Positions 1 through 6,292 of a stretch of 8,063 nt of DNA are shown here, one piece after another (within the stretch, counting starts at the first letter, position 1; each line of letters opens with the position of its first letter). Both the position numbers and the translations under genes were made by a program. The notes beneath the pieces are model-generated. The model was given only the letters and a program-made list of their open reading frames with translations. It did not search any database and was not told where the DNA came from. Origin of the DNA: an uncultured Actinomycetes bacterium (GTDB lineage Bacteria; Actinomycetota; Actinomycetes; Nanopelagicales; Nanopelagicaceae). Location of the stretch: assembly GCA_903893085.1 (NCBI GenBank), contig CAITKS010000224.1, forward strand, positions 1-8,063, in the 5' to 3' direction.

Positions 1-429
1 CAAAGTTGTCAGATCAACTTCGCTTCCGATTTCAAGAGTTTGCAGCGGTGCACTTGCTAAATCTGCAATGAAGCGATGAATCACTGCGCGAATCGGTGCA
101 ACCACAATTGTGTTTTCATCCGATGGGGTTTTAAGTGCGGCAAGTGTTGCTAAGCGACGTGCGACGGTGTCACTGCGTGGACTCAATCGCTCATGTGGCA
201 AGGTCTCCCATGCTGGAAATTCCAAAACGTTGGCATGTAATTCGCGAAGGTCACTGGCTAAATCTTCGGCGCTGCGGCTCGAACTTGTGACAATTAAAAG
301 TGGTTTCTCTTTTGCGCGGGCGGCGATCAAAAATGGATACGTCGCAGCAGGTGAAATTATTTTGCTGGCATCGCGCAGGCAGGGTTCGACAGCGGGATCG
401 CTGCCAATCATCGCCACCAATGCGCGCAT
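1..429 (-). CDS. mfd: Transcription-repair coupling factor Mfd, N-terminal part (runs off the window)
   Basis: Mfd is a DNA translocase that removes RNA polymerase stalled at lesions and recruits UvrA for nucleotide excision repair. Only the first 143 codons are here; the reading frame is open to base 1. The visible part is the UvrB-like N-terminal domain. It begins MRALVAMIGSDPAV and has LLIVTSSSRAAEDLASDL at about residues 43-60, then EFPAWETLPHERLSPRSD at about 69-86 and VVAPIRAVIHRF at about 110-121. The AWETLPHERLSPRSDTVARR signature is typical of actinobacterial Mfd. The UvrA-binding, RID and helicase domains lie outside the window. The ATG at 429 is preceded by GGAG (440-437) seven bases upstream, which supports this start. 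It is divergent from ppc. UvrB shares this fold, but the LPHERLSP segment and the absence of UvrB's N-terminal Walker A region favour Mfd. Confidence 0.9.
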   Translation of the reverse strand, partial: MRALVAMIGSDPAVEPCLRDASKIISPAATYPFLIAARAKEKPLLIVTSSSRSAEDLASDLRELHANVLEFPAWETLPHERLSPRSDTVARRLATLAALKTPSDENTIVVAPIRAVIHRFIADLASAPLQTLEIGSEVDLTTL

Positions 430-463
430 CTTCCTACTCCCAGCATGTGAGAAAACGGGTTTG

Positions 464-489
464 GCCCCGTTCCCAAAATGGGAGGGGGC
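464..489. other. GC-rich hairpin between the divergent mfd and ppc genes
   Basis: Bases 464-475 pair with 479-489 around an AAA loop (476-478): GCCCC with GGGGC, then TTCCCA with TGGGAG. G469 is a single-base bulge and T470 makes a G-U type pair. It is the strongest small hairpin in the window. No T-run follows on either strand, so it is not a standard terminator. It ends just where the proposed ppc -35 box starts, and it would lie in the mfd leader if mfd transcription starts to its right. The structure is seen in the sequence; a regulatory role is inference. Confidence 0.5.
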
Positions 490-517
490 TTGATGTTCTA
501 AGTCTAACGCGCATAAT
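490..517 (+). promoter_or_regulatory. Probable sigma70-type promoter of ppc
   Basis: TTGATG (490-495, four of six to TTGACA) and CATAAT (512-517, five of six to TATAAT) are separated by 16 bases. Transcription would start near 523-524, leaving a leader of about 35 bases before the proposed ppc start. A perfect 10-bp palindrome, ACTCGCGAGT (528-537), lies in that leader. This is a consensus match only. Confidence 0.5.
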
Positions 518-544
518 CACGTAACGAACTCGCGAGTAATCCTG

Positions 545-550
545 AGAGGA
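545..550 (+). promoter_or_regulatory. Shine-Dalgarno that decides the ppc start
   Basis: AGAGGA is the only Shine-Dalgarno-like run before ppc. It leaves one base before the ATG at 552, too close to be used, but seven bases before the in-frame GTG at 558. This is why GTG 558 is preferred. Confidence 0.55.
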
Positions 551-557
551 TATGCCA

Positions 558-3266
558 GTGCCAACAACCCCATCATTTGCCAATGACGATGCGCTCTTGC
601 GCGGCGATGTTCGCAAACTCGGCGACCTTTTGGGGCAATCGCTAGTCCGTCAAGAAGGACAAGAACTTCTTGATTTAGTTGAATCTGTACGCAAGGCCGT
701 TCGCGATGGTGGCGGTATTGAAATTCTTGAAAAACTTTCAGTTGAAGATTCCGTTCAACTGGTTCGCGCATTTAGTACTTACTTCCACTTGGCCAACGTT
801 GCAGAACAAGTTCACCGCGCAAGAGTGTTGGCCGAAACTCGCGCTGCCGGGGGATCTTGGCTTAGTCGCGCAATCGATAAAATTGAAGACGCGTACAAAG
901 CGCAAACACCTGGACATACTTTTACTCATGCCGAACTTGAGCAATGGATAAGCGAATTATCCGTGCGTCCAGTTTTCACAGCGCACCCAACTGAAGCTGC
1001 GCGTCGTTCAATCCTGAACAAACTTGGCGAAATCGCAAAATTATTGGATGAAGATTTAAATCCGCGCCAAAACGAACGTCTGGCCGAAACAGTTGACCTC
1101 TTGTGGCAGACAGATGAACTTCGCCTTGATCGCCCAGAACCGCTCGATGAAGCGATGAACGCTCTTTATTATTTAGATGACCTCGCCAAGAAAACGGTTC
1201 CAGAAGTATTAAATGATTTTGCACGCGAATTAAAGCGTTTAAATATCGATCTGCCAGTTGATGCTCGTCCACTTACCTTCGGTACTTGGATCGGTGGAGA
1301 TCGCGATGGAAATCCAAATATCACTGCGCAAGTAACTGAAGATGCTGTTCTTCTGCAGGTAGGACACGCGATTCGAACAACGATTTCTGCAATGGATGAG
1401 CTGCGTCAACTTCTCTCTGTTTCAACAAGAATCGTTGGTGCGACCCCAGAACTAACTGCATCTGTCGAAGCAGATTTAAAAAACATCCCAGAATTTGAAC
1501 CGCGCTTTTTACGCATTAATCAGCAAGAGCCTTATCGCTTGAAAGCAACCGCGATCGCGCATCGATTGGCCTTTACTCGCAATCGCCATGCCGTAGATGG
1601 ACCACATGTACCGGGGCGTGACTATGCAAATTCTGCAGAGCTAATTGCCGACCTTTCACTGATGCGTGACTCACTCTTTGCACACCGAGGCGAGTTAATT
1701 GCAACTGGTTTACTTGAACGCACAATCCGCAGCATCGCAGCCTTTGGTTTAACGCATGCCACTTTAGATATTCGCGAACATTCCGATGCTCATCACAATC
1801 TTCTAAAGCAGGTAATGCCAGCTGGGTATGTGGATCTTTCGCATTCAGATAAATTCCCAATCCTGATTAAAGAATTAGCGGCGGCAAAGGCAATTAAGAC
1901 TGATTCACTTGATGCTGCGGCACAGAAAACTTTTGACACTTTCAAGGCAATTGATGATCTGATCGCCCGCTTTGGTTCTGAAGTTATCGAGACCTATATC
2001 GTTTCGATGACGAAGGGAGCAGATGATCTGATCGCTGCAGCGGTGATCGGCAAAGCCGCAGGTTTAGTAGATATAGATAAGAAGGTTGCCAAGATTGGTT
2101 TTGCACCACTTCTTGAAACAGTTGCAGAACTACGCGCTGCCGGAGAAATTCTTGAGAAGCTTTTGTCAGATCCAACCTATCGCGCACTGGTTTCACTTCG
2201 CGGTGATATCCAAGAAGTAATGCTTGGTTATTCTGATTCCAATAAAGATGCTGGTATCGCAACTAGCCAATGGGAAATTCACCGTGCCCAACGTGCGCTG
2301 CGCGATGTTGCAATGAAATATGGAGTGACACTTCGTTTATTCCACGGTCGCGGTGGTTCTGTCGGACGCGGTGGCGGACCAACTTATGACGCTTTAGTTG
2401 CACTTCCTTGGGGTTCTGTCGATGGTCAGATAAAGATGACCGAACAAGGTGAAGTAATTAGCGATAAGTACTCACTGCCATCCCTTGCTCGCGAAAACGT
2501 AGAACTCACTCTGGCCGCATCTCTTGAAGCAACAATTCTTAACCGTGGACCGCGCCAAAGCCCTGCCGATCTTGCGCAATGGAATGAATGCATGAATCTA
2601 ATTAGCGATACATCTTTTGCGCGCTATCGCAAACTTATTGATCATCCTGATCTGCCTGCATATTTCTATGCTTCAACACCAGTTGAACAATTAGGAAATC
2701 TATTTCTTGGTTCACGTCCATCACGTCGTCCTGATGCATCAGGTGGTCTTGATTCACTGCGTGCGATTCCTTGGGTCTTTGGTTGGACCCAATCACGTCA
2801 GATCGTTCCAGGTTGGTTTGGCGTTGGTTCTGGTCTAAAAGCTGCGCGCGAGGCAGGTAAGACAGATGTTTTAAAGACCATGTTGAAAGATTGGCATTTC
2901 TTCCACACCTTTATTAGCAATGTAGAGATGACTCTTGCCAAGACTGATCTTGAAACCGCTAAGCGTTATGTGCAAACACTTGTGCCGACCGAGCTTCATC
3001 ACTTCCTTGACACAATTACTGAGGAATTTGAATTAACCGTTAAAGAAATCCTCGTGCTCACAGATAAAGATGTGCTGCTTGGAGATCAACCAATCTTGGC
3101 GCGCACATTGCAGGTCCGCGATGCCTATCTTTCACCGTTGCACTTGCTGCAGGTAACCCTGCTTCACCGCGTGCGAAATTCTGGCGCAGAATCCGATGCC
3201 ATGTTAATTCGTGCTCTGTTGCTAACAATTAACGGTGTTGCGGCTGGTCTGCGCAATACTGGCTGA
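558..3266 (+). CDS. ppc: Phosphoenolpyruvate carboxylase
   Basis: This cytoplasmic enzyme carboxylates PEP with bicarbonate to give oxaloacetate and phosphate, refilling the TCA cycle. The 902-residue length is normal for bacterial PEPC. The family's key blocks are present in order (numbered from GTG 558): the catalytic HPTEA with His143 in FTAHPTEAARRS; GGDRDGNPN at 246-254; the glycine-rich active-site loop HGRGGSVGRGGGPT at 596-609; QGEVI soon after; RAIPWVFGWTQSR at 735-747; and the C-terminal end RNTG, whose last residues close the active site in known PEPCs. No frameshift or missing motif was seen. ATG 552 is in frame two codons upstream, but the Shine-Dalgarno spacing favours GTG 558. 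It is divergent from mfd and is followed 86 bases later by the glutamate dehydrogenase gene in the same direction, with no convincing terminator between them. Codon use favours CGC/CGT for arginine. Confidence 0.97.
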   Translation: MPTTPSFANDDALLRGDVRKLGDLLGQSLVRQEGQELLDLVESVRKAVRDGGGIEILEKLSVEDSVQLVRAFSTYFHLANVAEQVHRARVLAETRAAGGSWLSRAIDKIEDAYKAQTPGHTFTHAELEQWISELSVRPVFTAHPTEAARRSILNKLGEIAKLLDEDLNPRQNERLAETVDLLWQTDELRLDRPEPLDEAMNALYYLDDLAKKTVPEVLNDFARELKRLNIDLPVDARPLTFGTWIGGDRDGNPNITAQVTEDAVLLQVGHAIRTTISAMDELRQLLSVSTRIVGATPELTASVEADLKNIPEFEPRFLRINQQEPYRLKATAIAHRLAFTRNRHAVDGPHVPGRDYANSAELIADLSLMRDSLFAHRGELIATGLLERTIRSIAAFGLTHATLDIREHSDAHHNLLKQVMPAGYVDLSHSDKFPILIKELAAAKAIKTDSLDAAAQKTFDTFKAIDDLIARFGSEVIETYIVSMTKGADDLIAAAVIGKAAGLVDIDKKVAKIGFAPLLETVAELRAAGEILEKLLSDPTYRALVSLRGDIQEVMLGYSDSNKDAGIATSQWEIHRAQRALRDVAMKYGVTLRLFHGRGGSVGRGGGPTYDALVALPWGSVDGQIKMTEQGEVISDKYSLPSLARENVELTLAASLEATILNRGPRQSPADLAQWNECMNLISDTSFARYRKLIDHPDLPAYFYASTPVEQLGNLFLGSRPSRRPDASGGLDSLRAIPWVFGWTQSRQIVPGWFGVGSGLKAAREAGKTDVLKTMLKDWHFFHTFISNVEMTLAKTDLETAKRYVQTLVPTELHHFLDTITEEFELTVKEILVLTDKDVLLGDQPILARTLQVRDAYLSPLHLLQVTLLHRVRNSGAESDAMLIRALLLTINGVAAGLRNTG

Positions 3267-3352
3267 TCAAACGCTCACGTTTACCTGGATTTCACCAAGA
3301 ATATAGGTGATTGTCCTTATCTAAGATTCGATCATTTCCTACTGTTTACAAC
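3267..3352 (+). other. ppc-gdh spacer with two weak hairpins and a possible leaderless promoter
   Basis: Just after the ppc stop, AAACG-CTCA-CGTTT (3269-3282) forms a 5-bp hairpin. A second, tCACC/GGTGa with a 9-base loop, sits at about 3291-3309. Neither has a following T-run, so read-through from ppc is possible. TACTGT (3340-3345) fits the TAnnnT -10 pattern and would start transcription at or next to the gdh ATG at 3353. No good -35 is seen at the right distance. Confidence 0.3.
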
Positions 3353-4588
3353 ATGACACATTCTGGTTCTTCGGCATTTGATGAAGTAAATGAAAAAGTT
3401 GCACAGGCTGGTGAATTACTAAAAATCAAACCTGGTGTAATAAAAGCCCTTAGCAGCTGCGAACGTGAAGTTGTTATCTCAATTCCACTAAGACGTGAAG
3501 GTGATGTTGAAGTTCTAACTGGTTATCGAGTTCAACACAACAGCGCACGCGGACCACGAAAAGGTGGCATTAGATTCCACCAAGATGTTGATCTTGATGA
3601 AGTTCGTGCCCTTGCATCGCTAATGACTTGGAAGACCGCGTTAATTGATGTGCCATTCGGTGGCGCAAAAGGAGGCGTTGCCGTTGATGCTTCTAAGTTA
3701 ACTCCAATTCAAAAAGAAGAAATTATTCGACGTTGGACCAGATCATTGGTGCACGTCTTGGGACATCATCGCGATATTCCTGCGCCAGACATGGGAACAG
3801 ATTCGCGCACTATGGCTTGGCTGATGGATGAATTTCATCGCCTAGAAGGATTTCAACCGGCTTGTGTTACCGGCAAGCCAGTAGAACTCTTTGGTGCACA
3901 TGGCCGTGAAGAGGCAACCGGACGCGGCGTTGCACAAATTACTGCTGCAACTTTGGAGAAGCACGACGTCAAAATTAAAGGTGCATCGGTGGCTATCCAA
4001 GGCTTCGGAAATGTTGGTCGATATGCAGCATTGGTATGTCAGGAACTAGGAATGAAAGTAATTGCAATATCAGATGTCACGGGTGGAATTAAGGACAAGG
4101 GCGGAATTGATATCAAAGAGATATTCGGACATAAGACGCTTGAAACCGTGGAAGGCTACGAGAGAATTACTTCGGATGAAGTATTAGAAATAAGTTGCGA
4201 AGTCTTGATTCCTGCAGCGCTAGGCGGCGTAATCAATGATTCCAATTGCGGAAAAATCAATGCTGATTTCATAGTTGAAGGCGCCAATCAACCTTTATCA
4301 ATTGCAGCAGACCGCGAACTTCGTGCAGCGGGCGTCGTTATAGTTCCGGATATTTTGGCGAACTCCGGCGGTGTAATGGGTTCTTACTTTGAATGGACTC
4401 AGAATATTCAGGAATTTAGCTGGCCTCTAGAGAAATTCCGCCGCGAACTTGATCTACGTATGGATAAAGCTTTTGGAAATGTTCATAAAGTTTCCAAGCA
4501 ATATTCTGTGGACTTGCGAACCGCGGCGATGGTGGTAGCCGTCGGCCGAGTAGCAGAAGCCTTCGATATGAGAGGTTCCCTGGTTTGA
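3353..4588 (+). CDS. Glu/Leu/Phe/Val dehydrogenase family enzyme, probably glutamate dehydrogenase
   Basis: It probably catalyses reversible oxidative deamination of glutamate to 2-oxoglutarate and ammonia in the cytoplasm. From ATG 3353 it has 411 residues, close to the ~424 of hexameric Bacillus RocG/GudB-type enzymes. The catalytic lysines are spaced as in clostridial GDH: Lys70 (GPRKGGIRFH), Lys94 (MTWKTALID) and Lys106 (PFGGAKGG). The catalytic Asp146 is in PAPDMGTD. The dinucleotide fold shows GFGNVG at 217-222, and the acidic ISDVTGG after the second strand suggests NAD rather than NADP (weak inference). SGGVMGSYFEW lies near the C-terminus. A TTG at 3311 would add 14 residues, but its AGGTGA touches the codon. 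ATG 3353 fits the length of actinobacterial relatives but has no Shine-Dalgarno. It uses AGA, CGA and ATA codons more freely than ppc. Leucine or phenylalanine dehydrogenase is less likely given the overall GDH-type pattern. Confidence 0.9.
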   Translation: MTHSGSSAFDEVNEKVAQAGELLKIKPGVIKALSSCEREVVISIPLRREGDVEVLTGYRVQHNSARGPRKGGIRFHQDVDLDEVRALASLMTWKTALIDVPFGGAKGGVAVDASKLTPIQKEEIIRRWTRSLVHVLGHHRDIPAPDMGTDSRTMAWLMDEFHRLEGFQPACVTGKPVELFGAHGREEATGRGVAQITAATLEKHDVKIKGASVAIQGFGNVGRYAALVCQELGMKVIAISDVTGGIKDKGGIDIKEIFGHKTLETVEGYERITSDEVLEISCEVLIPAALGGVINDSNCGKINADFIVEGANQPLSIAADRELRAAGVVIVPDILANSGGVMGSYFEWTQNIQEFSWPLEKFRRELDLRMDKAFGNVHKVSKQYSVDLRTAAMVVAVGRVAEAFDMRGSLV

Positions 4589-4641
4589 TTTCGCTTCAAA
4601 CGTGGTCGCGGTGATGACTTTCACCACGAATAGCAATCAAA
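4589..4641. other. Convergent spacer with competing hairpins after gdh
   Basis: CGTGGT (4601-4606) can pair with ACCACG (4623-4628). Alternatively GGTGA (4610-4614) can pair with TCACC (4621-4625) around a 6-base loop. The two forms are mutually exclusive. There is no T-run on either strand. This is where the plus gdh message and the minus zinc-ribbon message meet, so a termination role is plausible but unproven. Confidence 0.3.
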
Positions 4642-4812
4642 TTATGACGCTATGTTTTTAACTATATTAGGCGAGATATCTTCAAAGGTCGCTATCCAGG
4701 AATAGCCGCATTCCCCGCATAGCGTCATTGGACCGTAATCATCATTACTAACAATTTCCAACTCTATAGATCTACAGACAAAACAAGTTGGAAAATCAAA
4801 ATATGTTGACAT
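4642..4812 (-). CDS. Small Cys4 zinc-ribbon protein (56 residues), not recognised
   Basis: Reading the minus strand from ATG 4812 to TAA 4644-4642 gives a 56-residue protein that begins MSTYFDFPTCFVCRSIEL and continues through LCGECGYSWIATFED. Two CxxC knuckles, Cys10/Cys13 and Cys32/Cys35, are 18 residues apart. This is the layout of a one-zinc ribbon, with aromatic and glycine residues (GYSW) after the second knuckle. AGAAGGG (4827-4821) lies eight bases before the ATG, and no other ATG, GTG or TTG start is available before the upstream in-frame stop at 4857-4855. There is no signal peptide or membrane segment. It lies downstream of pth on the same strand, 137 bases away, and converges on gdh. 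A GATAAT -10-like box suggests its own promoter. Function is unknown; zinc ribbons of this size commonly bind nucleic acid or a partner protein. The knuckles and Shine-Dalgarno argue that it is a real gene rather than a chance frame. Confidence 0.72.
   Translation of the reverse strand: MSTYFDFPTCFVCRSIELEIVSNDDYGPMTLCGECGYSWIATFEDISPNIVKNIAS
4644..4728. repeat. 11-bp perfect inverted repeat across the 3' half of the zinc-ribbon gene
   Basis: ATGACGCTATG (4644-4654) is exactly reversed and complemented by CATAGCGTCAT (4718-4728), with 63 bases between. One arm abuts the stop codon of the small gene and the other covers codons 29-32, ending in the first Cys of the second knuckle. As RNA it could fold on either strand, in the zinc-ribbon message or in the 3' tail of the gdh message. 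The repeat is certain; a function is not. Confidence 0.5.
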
Positions 4813-4949
4813 GACTGCTTCCCTTCTAGGTGTTGAAATGGCTGGGGAAGCACCTTAATTATCAATCGCTACTTTGAAGTAACCCATACAGAGTTAGTAA
4901 CTGTCTGGTGAACACAGGGAAAACAGTTAGAAAATATGCTCGTCGATAC
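4813..4949 (-). promoter_or_regulatory. Dyad-rich pth to zinc-ribbon spacer with a possible promoter
   Basis: On minus, GATAAT (4863-4858) is a five-of-six -10 match. It would start transcription near 4851, about 39 bases before the zinc-ribbon ATG; no clear -35 is seen. Three dyads cluster upstream: TACTT-TG-AAGTA (4870-4881, over the spacer and -35 area), AGTTA-G-TAACT (4892-4902), and TAACTGT (4898-4904) with ACAGTTA (4923-4929). The last pair lies just after pth and has an 18-base loop without a T-run. They could be operator sites or weak RNA hairpins. No coding frame was supported here. Confidence 0.35.
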
Positions 4950-5534
4950 TTAGCTGTTAAATTTTGATTGGGTGAAATCGAGCCCTTTTTCAATCAAAGA
5001 TTCGACGACATCTGCGCCACGGTCTAAGAATTCGGCTAATACTTTCTTCTCTTCTTTACTAAATTGCTTTAAAACAAAGTCGGCTGGATCTTGTTGACCC
5101 ATTGGCCTTCCAATACCCAAGCGCACTCGGAAATATTCGGGTGTATCAAAGGCAGAAGTAAGTGATTTCAAACCATTGTGTCCGTTATCGCCGCCAGCAA
5201 TCTTCGCGCGAATTGCTGCAAAGGCAATATCTAGTTCGTCATGCAAAACAATTATTTGCTTTGGTTCTACTGAATAGAAGTTGGCAAGTGCCTTAATGGG
5301 TCCGCCAGATTCGTTCATATAACTCTTTGACTTTGCAAGGATTACAGAAAAAGCATCGACACCGACGCCTAACTTGTAGGCGGCGATGTCGGTGCGTGAC
5401 TTATGGGTACTGAGTTTTACATTGTGGCGTTTAGCGAGTTCATCAATGACCATCTGACCAACGTTGTGGCGAGTGGCGGCATATTGTTCGCCCGGGTTAC
5501 CGAGACCAACAATTATCCAAGGAGATGAACTCAC
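4950..5534 (-). CDS. pth: Peptidyl-tRNA hydrolase
   Basis: Pth cleaves the ester bond of peptidyl-tRNA dropped by ribosomes, recycling tRNA in the cytoplasm. The 194-residue length is standard. The bacterial family signatures are complete: GLGNPG at 10-15, TRHNVG with the catalytic His23, KSYMNESG with Asn74, LHDELD with Asp99, GGDNGHNGLKS with Asn120, and RVRLGIGRP. These match the substrate-binding Asn and catalytic His/Asp positions known from E. coli Pth (offset of 3 to 6). The start codon is GTG at 5534, only 20 bases after the rplY stop. The bases before it are pyrimidine-rich with no Shine-Dalgarno, so translation probably depends on coupling to rplY. No alternative start in frame keeps the GLGNPG segment. 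It is the last recognised core gene of the glmU-prs-rplY-pth run. Confidence 0.96.
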   Translation of the reverse strand: MSSSPWIIVGLGNPGEQYAATRHNVGQMVIDELAKRHNVKLSTHKSRTDIAAYKLGVGVDAFSVILAKSKSYMNESGGPIKALANFYSVEPKQIIVLHDELDIAFAAIRAKIAGGDNGHNGLKSLTSAFDTPEYFRVRLGIGRPMGQQDPADFVLKQFSKEEKKVLAEFLDRGADVVESLIEKGLDFTQSKFNS

Positions 5535-5554
5535 AGGAGAAAGAGTAAGGCTAG

Positions 5555-6172
5555 TTAGTCCTTCTTCTCTGCATCGGCTGCTGGTGCCGCTGCTGCATCT
5601 GCAGCAGGTGCTACAACTGCAACTTCTTCAACCGCAGTTGAACGCTCAGATAGGTGAACCACGATTGTGCGTGGATCAGAGATCAAAACAACGCCAGCAG
5701 GAAGATTTACATTCTCTGCATAGAGTGATTGACCAGCTGCAAGACCAGTTAGATCAAGTGTGAAGAATGAAGGAATTGCTGTTGCTTCAACTTCAACATC
5801 GATTGTGTGGTTAACGTGCTCAAGAATTCCGTCGCGATCGTGTTCACCTTCTGTGTGAACTGGAACAGCAACAGTTACCTTTTCACCGCGACGAACAGCG
5901 ACTAGGTCGATGTGCTCGAGGATCTGCTTTAGCGGATGGCGAACAATTGCCTTAGGAAGAGTGAGCTCTTCCTTGCCATCAATAGTTACTTGTAGAAGAA
6001 CGTTTGACTGCTTCAGTGCAACGCCAAGTTCGCGTGCTGGAAGAGTGATGTGCTTTGGCGCTTCGCCGTGGCCGTAAATAACTGCAGGAACAAGACCTGC
6101 TACGCGTGCACGACGTGACGCACCCTTACCGAATTCGGTACGTGTTGTGCCGTTGATCTTGATTTCTGCCAT
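5555..6172 (-). CDS. rplY: 50S ribosomal protein bL25, CTC/TL5 type
   Basis: bL25 binds 5S rRNA in the central protuberance of the large subunit. The 205-residue protein has the 5S-binding domain at about 1-93 (RTEFGKGASRRAR at 11-23, LVPAVIYGHGE at 27-37, HPLKQILEHIDL at 79-90). The second beta-rich TL5 domain runs from about 97 to 176, with PVHTEGE at 104-110 and the LPAG-VLISDPRTIVVHL block at 157-174. After residue 180 comes a low-complexity Ala/Val/Asp tail ending in EKKD, typical of actinobacterial CTC proteins. This makes it the long form rather than the ~95-residue enteric form. The ATG at 6172 has AGGAG (6185-6181) eight bases upstream. It is separated from prs by 133 bases that hold a probable promoter and a folded leader, and is followed closely by pth. 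Confidence 0.96.
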   Translation of the reverse strand: MAEIKINGTTRTEFGKGASRRARVAGLVPAVIYGHGEAPKHITLPARELGVALKQSNVLLQVTIDGKEELTLPKAIVRHPLKQILEHIDLVAVRRGEKVTVAVPVHTEGEHDRDGILEHVNHTIDVEVEATAIPSFFTLDLTGLAAGQSLYAENVNLPAGVVLISDPRTIVVHLSERSTAVEEVAVVAPAADAAAAPAADAEKKD

Positions 6173-6286
6173 TTTATTTACTCCTGTTTTTATTTGCTCT
6201 GGATACTTCGGTTACTTCACAAAGTCCCAGCAGGAGTTAAATCCTTACCGTCGATTACGGAGTTTTTCACCCTCGCCGGAAACTAT
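6173..6286 (-). promoter_or_regulatory. Structured rplY leader with an arm complementary to the Shine-Dalgarno
   Basis: On minus, an upstream ACTCCTG (6237-6231) is perfectly complementary to CAGGAGT (6186-6180), which contains the rplY Shine-Dalgarno AGGAG; two more A-T pairs can follow after one mismatch. The 44-base loop holds a smaller hairpin, ACTT-TGTG-AAGT (6225-6214). A further stem, CCGT-AATCG-ACGG (6260-6248), lies upstream. Forming the long stem would hide the ribosome binding site, so this could be an autogenous switch controlled by bL25 or another ligand. The pairing is seen in the sequence; regulation is inferred. Confidence 0.45.
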
Positions 6287-6292
6287 GGGGCG

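Noticed and set aside
110..493. Plus-strand 127-codon frame opposite mfd
   Set aside because: The minus strand encodes a clear Mfd N-terminus here; the plus frame has no recognisable domain and is its shadow.
4454..4636. Minus-strand 60-codon frame overlapping the end of gdh
   Set aside because: Most of it lies opposite the conserved C-terminus of the dehydrogenase, with no motif and no good Shine-Dalgarno; the real small gene is further right, at 4642-4812.
5558..5640. CTG/CAG-rich repeat-like stretch
   Set aside because: This is the coding sequence of the low-complexity Ala/Val/Asp tail of bL25, common in CTC-type proteins, not a separate repeat element.
5464..5763. Plus-strand 99-codon frame across the pth/rplY junction
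   Set aside because: Leu/Gln-rich antisense of the Ala-rich bL25 tail and of pth; both minus-strand genes are certain.
6211..6220. GGTTACTTCA in the rplY leader resembling a run at about 4874-4884 on the other strand
   Set aside because: A 10-base match between two places in 8 kb is expected many times by chance, and the two copies are in opposite orientation relative to their genes.
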